64,000 bases of DNA, from contig OZ253541.1 of assembly GCA_965262365.1 (NCBI GenBank), positions 2,046,001 to 2,110,000 of the forward strand, written 5' to 3'. This document shows, piece after piece, positions 24,971 to 33,311 of this stretch (positions are counted from its first letter, which is position 1; each line of letters opens with the position of its first letter). Below the pieces are notes generated by a model. The model was not told where the DNA came from. It saw only the letters and a list, made by a program, of their open reading frames with translations, and ran no database searches. Origin of the DNA: UBA6522 sp965262365. GTDB lineage: Bacteria; Pseudomonadota; Gammaproteobacteria; Steroidobacterales; Rariloculaceae. The position numbers and the translations under genes are program-made.

Positions 24971-25504
24971 TCAATCCGGGTCCGGTTCCAGCAGCGGCAC
25001 GCACAGATCGGTAATCAGGCGCGTGCCAACGACCTCCGAGGGGGTGTTGCGGTACAGCTCCATGCACGGGCCTTCCGCAACGTTCTCGCCGCGGCCGGGC
25101 AACCATTCCTCGAAAAGCCGCCGGTACGCGTCGCCGATTTTCTCGTGGGGTCCCACGTGCCGGTGCACGGCATGTCGTCCGGCGCCGAGCGTGTCGAACT
25201 CGATCCCCGGCGGTGGGCGTTCGTGGGTGAACAGCTCCACCCCCGCCTTCCAGCACCGGCGTTGCGCCGGCACCTCGTCGGTCCGCTGGAACGACAGCGT
25301 CAGCACCCGCCCGGTGGGCGCGTCCAGGGTTGCCGCCCATCTGAGCAGCCGTTGGAGACAGGGCGTCACGTCCGGCCACGCACCGACGTCGCGAATGCAC
25401 GCCGCCCGTATCGGTTCGAATGTCGCGATCCGGACGTCGATGGCGATGCCACTCCCGTACTTCGGCAGAGCCGGGCATTTTACCGCAGCGGTGTCGCCGG
25501 TCAC
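24971..25504 (-). CDS. GyrI/Rob-type effector-binding domain protein
   Basis: This 177-residue single-domain protein starts with a GTG. The motifs VRIATFEPIRAACIRDVGAW near the start, and HVGPHEKIGDAYRRLFEEWL with YRNTPSEVVGTRLITDLCVP near the end, match the GyrI-like/SbmC fold that forms the ligand-binding half of AraC-type regulators and also exists alone. Free-standing members bind or hydrolyse small hydrophobic compounds or inhibit DNA gyrase. No helix-turn-helix is present here. It is convergent with the zinc-ribbon gene and appears to be cargo. Fold assignment is good; the ligand is unknown. Confidence 0.75.
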   Translation of the reverse strand: MTGDTAAVKCPALPKYGSGIAIDVRIATFEPIRAACIRDVGAWPDVTPCLQRLLRWAATLDAPTGRVLTLSFQRTDEVPAQRRCWKAGVELFTHERPPPGIEFDTLGAGRHAVHRHVGPHEKIGDAYRRLFEEWLPGRGENVAEGPCMELYRNTPSEVVGTRLITDLCVPLLEPDPD

Positions 25505-25625
25505 CGGCTCCCGATCGTCGGGGCGTCATCGCGCGGGGGAGTCGGGCCTGCGGAGGGCGAGTCCCCCGGGGGCAGGGAGAGAGGTTCCGGCTCCCGGGGT
25601 TTCCCTACCGACACAGGAGACCGTC

Positions 25626-25838
25626 ATGTACACAGCTTCGTTCGATCCGCCGGATCGCGCCCCCCTCGACTTCAACACCGACCCCACCCCAAACGCCGTC
25701 GCCGATGCGCCGAAACGCAGCGACGCCGGGTTCGCCCACGTACCGGCCTCCGACGCCCAGGCGCTGCTCGAGCAGATCGGGGTGCCCGCCCACCGCGCGC
25801 GCCAGGTCCTGGCCGAGTCGCTCGCCTTGGACTTCTAG
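25626..25838 (+). CDS. Small element-borne hypothetical protein
   Basis: This 70-residue protein, MYTASFDPPDRAPLDFNTD onward, has GGAGA seven bases before the ATG. The C-terminal half is a helical segment (DAQALLEQIGVPAHRARQVL). It lies 100 bases upstream of ssb in the same direction and may be co-transcribed with it. No family recognised. Confidence 0.55.
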   Translation: MYTASFDPPDRAPLDFNTDPTPNAVADAPKRSDAGFAHVPASDAQALLEQIGVPAHRARQVLAESLALDF

Positions 25839-25941
25839 AGGTCGGGCGTTGCCCGGAGAGGGCGAACCGGGAGGGGCTCGGGAGAGACTGTACCCGGTTC
25901 GTTCAACCGTTGTCATTAACCGAGACTTGAGGAGAATCGTT

Positions 25942-26409
25942 ATGTTTGGTCTCAATCGCGCAGAAGTCATCGGCCGCCTGGGTGCCGATGCCGTCATCAA
26001 CCACCTCACCAGCGGCGGCCGCGTGGCGAACATGTCCATCGCCACCGACGAAGGCTACCTCGACCGCAACTCCGGCAACCGCGAGGAGCGAACCGAGTGG
26101 CACCGGGTGGTCAGTTTCCAGCCCGGCCTGATCGATATGCTGGAAAAACACGCCCGCAAGGGACGTCTCGTCTACGTGTCCGGCAAGCTGCAGACGCGGC
26201 GATGGAGGAAGGACGGTGAGGAGTCCGACCGGTTCTCCACCGAGATCCTGCTCGCCCCGGGCGGCCGGGTGCAGTTCCTCGACCGGCCCAATGGCGCCAA
26301 CGGCTCCAACGGCGGCGGCGCGCCGCAGGCCGAGGCCCAGGCGGCAAGCGAGCCCGCGCAGGCGCAGGGCACCTCGCAGGACGACCTGGATTCGGAAATT
26401 CCGTTCTAG
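25942..26409 (+). CDS. ssb: Single-stranded DNA-binding protein
   Basis: This protein has 155 residues; the ATG follows GGAG with good spacing. The OB-fold is plain: VIGRLGADAVINHLTSGGRV, then RTEWHRVVSFQPGLIDMLEK, then KGRLVYVSGKLQTRRWRKDG. A flexible linker of alternating glycine, asparagine and glutamine-alanine follows, and the acidic tip DDLDSEIPF that recruits repair and replication partners. It coats single-stranded DNA during conjugal transfer and replication. The fit to the element, rather than to a chromosomal ssb beside uvrA, suggests this is the element's own copy. A rho-independent terminator follows directly. Confidence 0.93.
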   Translation: MFGLNRAEVIGRLGADAVINHLTSGGRVANMSIATDEGYLDRNSGNREERTEWHRVVSFQPGLIDMLEKHARKGRLVYVSGKLQTRRWRKDGEESDRFSTEILLAPGGRVQFLDRPNGANGSNGGGAPQAEAQAASEPAQAQGTSQDDLDSEIPF

Positions 26410-26431
26410 ACGCCTCGACCGCGCCCCTGAA

Positions 26432-26468
26432 GGCCGGCCGTCGCCATCCCGGCGGCGGTCGGCCTTTT
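26432..26468 (+). terminator. Rho-independent terminator after ssb
   Basis: GGCCGGCCGTCGCC and GGCGGCGGTCGGCC pair with two G-T wobbles around a short loop and are followed by TTTT. It ends the ssb transcript. Confidence 0.75.
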
Positions 26469-26682
26469 CCTATGCGGCCAACCGATGCCGCATCTCCTGC
26501 CGTCATCCTGCCTTCACCTCACGGCCCGGTCTCCAGGCCGTTCGTCTCCGCCTCACGCCCCCGGGCGGTCGAGTCCGACCGGAACCGGGGCGATCCCTTC
26601 AGCGGAGAGCCAACCCGATGATCCCGTCGCCTTTCCCATCCCTTCGCGCCGCTTCGGCGCGACCCTCTGCCGGATGCAATCC

Positions 26683-27205
26683 ATGAACGCCGCCGACACC
26701 GCCGCGGCGCTGGCCGCGCACGCCGAGGATGTCTGCCGCAAGTACCTGCCCCACGGCCGGCGCCAGGGCCGGTACTGGTGCGCCGGCGACGTACGCCCTG
26801 CTGGTGGGCGAGGGCATCGAGGCGGTGCTGTCACTTGTCACCGTACTGCCGGACGGCGCCTTGCGAACAGCGGCTCCGTCGGGGACGTTCGCGGCCGCTG
26901 CGCTTTCGGCGGGGGGGCTCGGTACCTTCGTGCCGCCCCTGATGACCGCGCGGCTGATCGTCGCCCAGGACCGGGACGAGGAGGGCGAACGCGCCGCACG
27001 TCGCCTGCAACTGCGCTGCACGCGGCTTGGCATCGCCTCCACCGTCCTGCGGCCCGCGGGCAACGATTTCAACGACGACCTGGTGGAGCTCGGACCCCAA
27101 CGCCTCGCACGACAACTGGCTCCGCTGCTCGACCAACCTCAGGGGCAAAGTCGGTGCGGCTTCGCCGCGGTTCGGCAAGGAACGAAGAACGAGTCGCGGG
27201 TTTGA
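26683..27205 (+). pseudogene. Toprim-domain primase-like gene with an internal deletion
   Basis: The first ~35 codons (MNAADTAAALAAHAEDVCRK, then GRRQGRYWCAGDV) are in one frame. The frame then switches to another, which encodes a Toprim domain: YALLVGEGIEAVLSLVT, then ARLIVAQDRDEEGERAARRL and AGNDFNDDLVELGP. In intact relatives the N-terminal zinc-binding part and the Toprim domain are separated by about 150-200 residues; here they are joined near 26795, so the middle was lost. The acidic catalytic residues (E of VGEG; D-x-D of AQDRDEE) remain. Such proteins help start replication of integrative elements. It is not expected to be functional. Confidence 0.7.
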
Positions 27206-27404
27206 AACTTTTTTCTTCCGTCATGACACGTTGAGCGTGACACACGTGCTCAGGCGTCAACCCTGCGGGGCAAGCCCCGCCGGGTCCTTCATTTCATTGC
27301 GGCCCGCAAGCGGGTGACTGCCCTGCGCGCGCGCATCCCACTAAACATGTCACGACGGAATACCCCGCCGTGCTCTCTCAATTAAGAAAAGACAGGAGCT
27401 CACC

Positions 27405-28316
27405 ATGCTTACTCACGCTCAACACGCTTCTCCCACCGCGGTCATCTGCGAGAACCTCGAATACTTCGGCGGCGGACCCAACCGGGGCGAACCCGATCCA
27501 CGCGCGGTCTGGGACGAAACCGAAGCCCTCCAGGGCCTCGAGACGATCCTCGACGCCTTCGTCGATGAGATCGCCCCCGACGGCACACAGCTCGCCGACG
27601 AACGCGAGTCGCTGCTCTGGGGCTTCGTCAACACGCTGCACATGCAGACCGTGAGACTCGATCGGACAGTCGACCGGCTGGCGCCGGAGCTGAAAAACCT
27701 GCAAGCCTCTCAGGATGGTTCCGAGATCAACGCCTGGGAACTGGAGAGAATCACCGAGCGCGCGCAACACCTCGGCGATCGGCGAGATGCGTTCGAGCGG
27801 TTGCGGGACGCGGCGGCCGAGCGGTACCGCTCCGACACCGGCAACACCTGGCGTCCCCGTCACGGGTCGCACACGAGCCGCACCTCGAAACTGACCTCCG
27901 CGGCGATCGACGCCCGGGACTTCCTCCGCGCACGCGAGACCGAGAAGACACAGGCGCACCTGCCCGAAGGCACGCTCGTCGCGGTCACCGGCTCCAAGCC
28001 CGTCGACGACGCCAACCGGATCTTCTCCGCTCTGGACAACGTGCGCAGCAAGTACAAGGACATGGTGCTCGTGCACGGCGGCGGACCGGGTGCCGAGAAG
28101 ATCGCCTCCCGCTGGGCGGAATCGCGAGGCGTGCACCAGGTCGTCTGCCGCCCGGACTGGAACGCCCACGGCAAGGCCGCGCCGTTCCGGCGCAACGACC
28201 AACTCCTGAGCCTGCTCCCGAAGGGCGTCATCTCCTTCCCCGGCTCCGGCATCTCCGAGAACCTCGTCGACAAGGCGACCCAGCTCGGGATCCCCGTCAA
28301 GCGTTTCGCGGCCTGA
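27405..28316 (+). CDS. DUF2493 (YspA/SLOG-type) protein
   Basis: This protein has 303 residues; an AGGAG precedes the ATG. The N-terminal two-thirds is helical and probably coiled (LDRTVDRLAPELKNLQ). The C-terminal ~120 residues form the DUF2493 Rossmann-like domain: EGTLVAVTGSKPVDDANRIF, then MVLVHGGGPGAEKIASRWAE, then QVVCRPDWNAHGKAAPFRRN. The GGGPGAE loop and following acidic residue are characteristic of the SLOG superfamily, whose members bind nucleotides or nucleotide-derived ligands. DUF2493 proteins are frequent on plasmids and integrative elements beside conjugation genes; the ligand is not established. A strong stem-loop follows. Confidence 0.85.
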   Translation: MLTHAQHASPTAVICENLEYFGGGPNRGEPDPRAVWDETEALQGLETILDAFVDEIAPDGTQLADERESLLWGFVNTLHMQTVRLDRTVDRLAPELKNLQASQDGSEINAWELERITERAQHLGDRRDAFERLRDAAAERYRSDTGNTWRPRHGSHTSRTSKLTSAAIDARDFLRARETEKTQAHLPEGTLVAVTGSKPVDDANRIFSALDNVRSKYKDMVLVHGGGPGAEKIASRWAESRGVHQVVCRPDWNAHGKAAPFRRNDQLLSLLPKGVISFPGSGISENLVDKATQLGIPVKRFAA

Positions 28317-28335
28317 TCCGGCGCGTCGCTTCCAC

Positions 28336-28365
28336 GGGCCGCACCGTCATCGCGCGGTGCGGCCC
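28336..28365 (+). terminator. Strong stem-loop after the DUF2493 gene
   Basis: GGGCCGCACCG and CGGTGCGGCCC form a perfect 11-bp stem with an 8-base loop, 19 bases after the stop codon. The following bases (GGTTCCGTTCC) are only weakly T-rich, so it may be an imperfect intrinsic terminator. Confidence 0.6.
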
Positions 28366-28389
28366 GGTTCCGTTCCGAACGACTCCGAA

Positions 28390-28411
28390 GGCGTTCGCGT
28401 TCGCGAACGCC
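28390..28411. repeat. Short perfect inverted repeat
   Basis: GGCGTTCGCG and CGCGAACGCC flank a TT. It is symmetric enough to be an operator or a hairpin. No gene starts near enough to tell. Confidence 0.5.
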
Positions 28412-29619
28412 GCCTTCCTCCCGCCGATCAGCTGCCGCACCGCTTCATTCCGGCACGGCGCCCAACCTCCGTCTGGCTTCCCGGCGCGCGTCGCCTTCGG
28501 CGCCGCCCGCCGCCGCGGCTACGCCGCTTTCCTTCACACACAATCGATCGCACAGTTTTTCCGTTCCGGCAGAATGACGATCTCCAGCACCTGCCGACGA
28601 AGCTGGTCTCCCTGGCTTCGGTGTCGCCGATGCCTGTCCCGATTCTGGAGGCGTCGCTTCGCGACCGGGCTACCCTGCCGAGCCCGCTGCGCGGTCTCGT
28701 CCCTTCGGGCGGGTATCCCTCGCCCCTCTGTTCGCTTCGCTCACTGCGCAGTCCCCTTGCCCGGCGGTTCGCTTCGCTCACCGCCGTTTGCCTGGTCGCC
28801 ATCGGCGCGCGTTACTCCAACGCCGCGGTTCTTCCACCGTCGCAATCTCCTCGCGCTGGCACTACGCTCCATGCCCAACTCCGGCTTCGCCGCGCTGCCC
28901 GGTGGCTGCCCTCGTGCGCGACGGCTCGCCTCGCTCGCTTCCGCGCCGCCTCTACTATTCCGTTCGCTTCCTGGCGCTCAGCACGAATCGCACTTTCAAT
29001 TGCTCCCGGTGCTTCCTATACTACGCCCCGGAAGCCGTGCGACGGTTCGGGAAACGCTCCCCCCGCTGCGCTGCGGACGCCTCCGCTCAGGCGCCGCTCG
29101 GCTAAACCATTGTAGTAACAATGGCTCAGCCGCCCGGTCGCTTGGACCTCGAGGAAGCGCATCATCGACGCCAGTGGGCGTGTCTATCTCACACCGGACG
29201 CACCGATGGTGCCCGGCGCTGCATGCGCGTGCCTGAAATACCCCTGGAGTGCGCATGAGACGCCACGAGACCCCACTCAGTCGCCGAATCGGCGTCACCG
29301 ACCCGGCGAAACAACGCGGATCGAGTGAATGCTCCGGAGAATCGCAGCTATCGTGTTGAATCAACTCGCATTTTTAGGGCGCGATTCTCCGGAGAATTGC
29401 CGTGCTTGCTCTCCGCTATACGCGTTCATTCAAATTGACTGCACGCGGGTTCCCTGGAGAACTGCCGAATTCCATGGCGTCGCTCCCGCCTGTCGGTCCC
29501 AAGCCGGGGCGCGGCGGCGCTGACCGGGGAGCCGTCACGGCCGGGTCCAGGCGTCGTTGCTGGTAAGCTGGCAACGCTTCACTGATGAGTGTGGGGCTTT
29601 TTTGGCACAGGAGAATCAA
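28412..29619. other. 1.2-kb stretch with no convincing gene
   Basis: Open frames exist on both strands but their products are arginine/serine-rich and lack motifs, as expected for shadows in GC-rich DNA. I see an inverted repeat (CCATTGT AGTA ACAATGG, about 29106-29123) and three copies of a CTCCGGAGAA-type motif between 29331 and 29470. It may be the decayed remains of element genes. Confidence 0.5.
29331..29470. repeat. Three spaced copies of a CTCCGGAGAAT-type palindrome
   Basis: Copies: GCTCCGGAGAATCG (29331), TTCTCCGGAGAATTGC (29385) and TCCCTGGAGAACTGCCG (29451), about 55-66 bases apart. The first two share a perfect CTCCGGAG palindrome; the third is diverged. They may be binding sites or decayed short repeats. 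Confidence 0.45.
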
Positions 29620-30168
29620 TTGAAGAAAATCGCTATCGCGATCGGGCTGTTCTATTGGCTACAGAGTCCTGCTCAGGAAGGAACAGACTTGGGCGTGCAC
29701 GTCACAGAAGACGCGTTCTGTATTGAGAAGACTCAGCTTAACTGCGACGAGTTCCGCTTTAATGGCGATGAGATTCCAATGGGAGAATTGCCCTTCGACG
29801 GAAACGGGAACCGCCTGATCTACTTTCATTCTGCCCAAAGCGCACAGCCTGGCGCATCCTTCGTACACGTTTGGCAGACGGAAGATGACGCGCGGCGCGG
29901 GCAGCTGGCGAAGGTCTATGTGTCGGATTCGGCAAGAATATTGGGAGGAGAGGTTCTGACAACGTTGCAATCGTTCCTGGAACGCGTAGACATTGGGGGT
30001 GGATTTGCGGTCGTAATCAGGAACCCTGCGCCCTCGACTGCTCCGCACTATCGGGCCTATTCGGAGAGAGTCGTGCACGGACCGGGCGAATACACTGCTT
30101 ACGTGGGCACGATTCGTGGCGAAATCATCATGGAAAGCCAGAGAAGTACGGTCACAATAGTTGAATAG
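29620..30168 (+). CDS. Exported hypothetical protein with a TTG start
   Basis: A TTG at 29620 with AGGAG six bases upstream gives a clean signal peptide (KKIAIAIGLFYWLQSPAQ) and a 182-residue product; an upstream ATG at 29557 would bury that signal. The mature part begins EGTDLGVHVTEDAFCIEK and contains one early cysteine pair (FCIEKTQLNC). No known domain. Base composition is lower in GC than the neighbours, so it is probably transferred cargo. It may sit in the periplasm. Confidence 0.6.
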   Translation: MKKIAIAIGLFYWLQSPAQEGTDLGVHVTEDAFCIEKTQLNCDEFRFNGDEIPMGELPFDGNGNRLIYFHSAQSAQPGASFVHVWQTEDDARRGQLAKVYVSDSARILGGEVLTTLQSFLERVDIGGGFAVVIRNPAPSTAPHYRAYSERVVHGPGEYTAYVGTIRGEIIMESQRSTVTIVE

Positions 30169-30194
30169 GGTCGGGACACGACACCCCACCAAGG

Positions 30195-30428
30195 TCAGGT
30201 CGAAACGTCGCCTCGATGAGCGGAGCCAGCCGCTCGGCCCCCGCCGACGTCCCCATCCTCGATCGCGGCAAGCGTCGCGAATCGCACAAACTCCGTAGCA
30301 GTCAGCCCGCGGTTCCCCGCAAACGTCTCGATACGATTCCACTCGGGATCGAAAAAACGGATCGAACGCGCCCTGCGCTGCGTCGCCATGTCGGTCCCGG
30401 ATACAGGGCTGAGGCGATCCGCGTTCAT
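30195..30428 (-). CDS. Short ribbon-helix-helix protein, relaxosome-accessory-like
   Basis: This protein has 77 residues; GGAGA precedes the ATG. The block RRARSIRFFDPEWNRIETFA then GLTATEFVRFATLAAIEDG matches the DNA-binding ribbon-helix-helix found in the 118-residue protein at 32823-33179 (HTIRFSGPEWDRIGVYASAR, GLSPAAFVRYTALAAIEAP). It lacks that protein's C-terminal 50 residues, so it is a truncated paralogue or a minimal DNA-binding version. Such proteins bind oriT regions beside relaxase genes. Confidence 0.6.
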   Translation of the reverse strand: MNADRLSPVSGTDMATQRRARSIRFFDPEWNRIETFAGNRGLTATEFVRFATLAAIEDGDVGGGRAAGSAHRGDVST

Positions 30429-30628
30429 TTCATGTCTCCATCCGCAACGATAAACTGCACTGCATGCTAGATTTCATGCCGGAGGCTCAGCTGCATGGAC
30501 GCTGAAACGCATGAATCGAGCAGAATCCTGAAGGCAAACCGGGTCCCATGGGTCGCCGTCAACCGCGATCCCGCCCCGATTTGCAACAGGAAATCGCTTG
30601 CCTTTCGCACGCACCTCTCATCGATACC

Positions 30629-32065
30629 ATGAACACGGCCAGTTTTTTTTCCGACCTCCGAGACCGGTTCGACGACGTCCGGCACGAGAACCGCCTTGCC
30701 ATCGGCCAACTCTTTGCCCATCTCTCACCGCGGTTGGCCACTGCGAGAGAGCTTGAACTCGAACTGGACCGGCAACTGGCGCGCCGGTTCAACGTGCTCG
30801 ATTACCTGAAAACGGACGAATTGGGCCTGTCGCGCATCGTCGCCGACCTGCTCAACCCGCGTGCCACCCATGGTCAGGGCGTCTTCTTTCTGCGGAAATT
30901 GTTGCTCGCGTTGAAGGAATCCACGCAATTCGATCCAGATGTTGACCTCGATCGCGTCCGGGTCTCCGTCGCGCTCGAACAGGTGATCACGGCCGACCGG
31001 CGCATCGATATCCTCGTGGAGATTATCGACGGGCGCTCAAAGTACGCGCTGGCGATCGAAAACAAGCCCTATGCCGACGATAAGAAGCTCCAGGTCCGGG
31101 ACTACCTGCGTTTTCTTCGCAAGCAGTACGGTCAGAATTTTCTCCTGATCTACCTCTCGCCCACCGGCGAAGGGCCTTCCGAGTGGAGCGTTCCCGCACA
31201 GCAACTGCGCGAAACCTGGCAGGGACGGTTCGCCATCCTGCCGTACGATCAAGGGGACGCGGCAACGGAATCGGATCGATTCGAAGCGTTCCGCCTGTCG
31301 TTTTCGCTCACGCACTGGCTTGAGTCCTGCCGCACGGCCTGTGAAGTCGACCGGCTGCGCTGGTTCCTGGGCGATACCCTGAAATTCTGTCAACGTACCT
31401 TTGGAGGCCGGATCATGACGAGCGATCGCGAATCGCGGGAAATACGGGACTATCTTTTCGAGAATCCGAATCAGTTCGACACGGCACTGGCGGTCGTCGA
31501 GTCCTGGCCGTCGATCAAGCACCAGGTGTGCAAGAAGTTTTTCGAGCGGCTTGTGTCCCGGATCAAGGCGGCCGCGGCGCTTAAGACGTACGCCGATGAC
31601 CTGCATATCGAATCCGCGTACGGAGGCGACACCGCGAAGTCCAACTGCATCTGGCTCTATCGGGACCGCTGGGCACGGTATCCGGTCAAAGAATCCCCGA
31701 CACCGCCTCAGACCAACAACCGCACCGCGATCTTGTTGCGCACCGACAGCAGGGAACTTCGCGACTGGATCATGGGCGTGCGCAGGCCTACGCCCGCGGG
31801 TGACATGACCGGTGACGAAAAGAAACGGCGACTACGCCTGGATGAACAATTGCTCAGCGCACTGGGCCCAAGCAGCAGTCGGAGTGACTGGTGGCCCTGG
31901 TGGACCTACGTGAATGAGGACAAGCGGCACTGGAACCCGCTTGTACCCGCCTTGCATCGCGAGTGCGAAGCAGAGCAGGACGGAGACCTGATCCGGTATT
32001 TCGTCGACATGTTTGTCGATGTCGCCATCAAGGCCATTCCGGTGATCGACGAAATTGAACGCTGA
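30629..32065 (+). CDS. PD-(D/E)XK superfamily nuclease-like protein
   Basis: This 478-residue protein begins MNTASFFSDLRDRFDDVRHE; an in-frame start at 30548 would add 27 less likely residues. An early helical segment (LARRFNVLDYLKTDELGLSR, IVADLLNP) is followed by a nuclease core: RRIDILVEIID (D), ALAIENKPYADDKKLQ (E-x-K), then a helix containing glutamine-type contacts (VRDYLRFLRKQYG). This matches the PDDEXK_4 group, whose members are often single genes in defence or mobile regions. The C-terminal 200 residues are less clear and may recognise DNA. It stands alone between the RHH gene and the captured pheT'-ihfA segment and is likely cargo. The substrate is unknown. Confidence 0.75.
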   Translation: MNTASFFSDLRDRFDDVRHENRLAIGQLFAHLSPRLATARELELELDRQLARRFNVLDYLKTDELGLSRIVADLLNPRATHGQGVFFLRKLLLALKESTQFDPDVDLDRVRVSVALEQVITADRRIDILVEIIDGRSKYALAIENKPYADDKKLQVRDYLRFLRKQYGQNFLLIYLSPTGEGPSEWSVPAQQLRETWQGRFAILPYDQGDAATESDRFEAFRLSFSLTHWLESCRTACEVDRLRWFLGDTLKFCQRTFGGRIMTSDRESREIRDYLFENPNQFDTALAVVESWPSIKHQVCKKFFERLVSRIKAAAALKTYADDLHIESAYGGDTAKSNCIWLYRDRWARYPVKESPTPPQTNNRTAILLRTDSRELRDWIMGVRRPTPAGDMTGDEKKRRLRLDEQLLSALGPSSSRSDWWPWWTYVNEDKRHWNPLVPALHRECEAEQDGDLIRYFVDMFVDVAIKAIPVIDEIER

Positions 32066-32213
32066 CGGACGAGGCGCGCCCGTTTCGCCGCTGCCCAATG
32101 CGCGTTCCGGGACACCCGCCTCCATTCCTCGCGCGCCCGCCGGGCGACGCGTTGAGCAGCGTGAGACTGTTCGACATCCACTGCGGAAAGTGAATGGATT
32201 CGGGACGAACAGG

Positions 32214-32379
32214 TGTCTCTTTGGGCTGGATTTTGCAGGACCGATCGCGCACCCTTGCTGACACGGAGGCGGAGCGGATCGTGTCATCCACCACGCGGCA
32301 ACTGGAACACGAACTCAGGGCGACCAACAGGGAGCAGGCTGTCATCCATGATGTCGTTGACCAAGGCGAAAATGGCTGA
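32214..32379 (+). pseudogene. pheT: 3' end of phenylalanyl-tRNA synthetase beta gene
   Basis: The frame reads SLGWILQDRSRTLADTEAE, then RIVSSTTRQLEHELRAT, matching the end of the ferredoxin-fold anticodon-binding domain of PheT (the family reads LQDTSRTLEEEE here). Everything upstream of about 32214 is missing, so this is a fragment of roughly 50 codons. It reads past the usual end and overlaps ihfA by about 30 bases. In Gammaproteobacteria pheT precedes ihfA, so this is a captured chromosomal segment. Confidence 0.8.
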
Positions 32380-32650
32380 ATCGTTGTTCAACGAACTCGG
32401 CCTGAACAAGCGGGAGGCGCGCGAGTTGGTTGATATTTTTTTGGAGGATCTGAGGGTGTTCCTGGCCAACGGAGAACAAGTCAAACTGTCCGGTTTCGGC
32501 AATTTCGACCTGCTCGACAAGAACCAGCGGCCCGGGCGCAACCCGAGCACCGGCGAGGAAATCCCCATTACGGCGCGGCGGGTGGTTGCCTTCCGTCCTG
32601 GCCAGAAGCTGAAGAAGCGAGTCGAGGTATATGCTGAAACCGGGGGATAA
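32348..32650 (+). CDS. ihfA: Integration host factor alpha subunit
   Basis: This 100-residue protein is close to IhfA throughout: LTKAKMAESLFNELGLNKR, then GEQVKLSGFGNFDLLDKNQR, PGRNPSTGEEIPITARRVV, FRPGQKLKKRVE. Two ATGs (32348, 32351) are possible starts. IHF bends DNA, and is required by many tyrosine integrases and for relaxosome assembly. Upstream is the pheT end and downstream a merR fragment, the normal chromosomal order, but both neighbours are cut off, so the gene came as part of a chromosomal fragment now inside the element. The gene itself is intact and could serve the element's integrase. A second chromosomal copy is expected elsewhere in the genome. Confidence 0.93.
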   Translation: MMSLTKAKMAESLFNELGLNKREARELVDIFLEDLRVFLANGEQVKLSGFGNFDLLDKNQRPGRNPSTGEEIPITARRVVAFRPGQKLKKRVEVYAETGG

Positions 32651-32796
32651 CGCAGAACGTCCCCCGATTCCGGGTAAGGGCTACATCACGATCGGCGAGG
32701 TGAGCGAATCGTGCGCGGTCAAGCCGCACATACTTCGCTACCGGGAGCAGTAATTCCCTCAACTCAAGCCGGCGAAGCGCCGCACCGAGTCCCTGC
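32631..32796 (+). pseudogene. MerR-family regulator, nonsense mutated and truncated
   Basis: It starts inside ihfA (20-base overlap, as in intact clusters) and reads MLKPGDNAERPPIPGKGYIT, then IGEVSESCAVKPHILRYREQ, followed by TAA at 32751. The same frame continues past the stop as FPQLKPAKRR, the family's next motif, so a GAA-to-TAA change created the stop. After that the similarity ends (about 32790). The winged-helix N-terminus is all that remains. The usual tryptophan before EQ is arginine here. Confidence 0.8.
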
Positions 32797-32822
32797 CAGC
32801 TTTCCCGCGCTGGTCGCCGCGG

Positions 32823-33179
32823 TCATTCGGATTCCGGAACCAGCAGCTCGTCCTGCGCCTTGCGGGCCCAACCGATCACCCTTTCCAGCTGCTTGTCCTG
32901 CCCCGCCTCCTTCATCTGCACGCGCTTGCACGTGGCCAGCACGTACACATAACGGAACGTGGACTCGATGAGCGGGGCCAACCTGCCCGTCAAGGTGTCC
33001 TGCGGCGCCTCGATCGCCGCCAGCGCCGTGTACCGCACGAACGCCGCGGGCGAGAGCCCGCGCGCGCTCGCGTACACTCCGATCCGGTCCCATTCCGGCC
33101 CGGAAAACCGGATCGTGTGCGGCCCGCGCTTCACCGGTTGTTCGTGGCCGGCTTCGTTTTCGTTTCGGTCTGGGTTCAT
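32823..33179 (-). CDS. Ribbon-helix-helix relaxosome-accessory protein (MobC/TraM-like role)
   Basis: This protein has 118 residues; AAAGGAG lies eight bases before the ATG at 33179, which decides the start over an upstream ATG at 33293. The DNA-binding block is HTIRFSGPEWDRIGVYASAR with LSPAAFVRYTALAAIE, followed by a helical tail (LIESTFRYVYVLATCKRVQM) likely used for oligomerisation. It lies just downstream of the relaxase on the same strand. Proteins of this size and position usually bind the transfer origin and help load the relaxase. A shorter paralogue lies at 30195. Confidence 0.75.
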   Translation of the reverse strand: MNPDRNENEAGHEQPVKRGPHTIRFSGPEWDRIGVYASARGLSPAAFVRYTALAAIEAPQDTLTGRLAPLIESTFRYVYVLATCKRVQMKEAGQDKQLERVIGWARKAQDELLVPESE

Positions 33180-33311
33180 TTTCTGGCTCCTTTCGTTGCG
33201 GTTGAGTCCTCGGGGAAGAAGTTTTCGGTGCGGCTTCGTGTCTTTTGCGGAGAAATATGTGCCGGTTTTCGTCACGGTTCCGGCACCGTGCACGCATCGA
33301 AACGTGTCCCG

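Noticed and set aside
23730..25529. 599-codon open frame on the minus strand
   Set aside because: It lies opposite the zinc-ribbon gene and the GyrI-like gene region; its product is arginine/alanine-rich without motifs, and the plus-strand gene has clear cysteine modules.
29331..29470. CRISPR array or integron attC sites
   Set aside because: Only three diverged motifs with unequal spacing and no adjacent cas or integron integrase genes.
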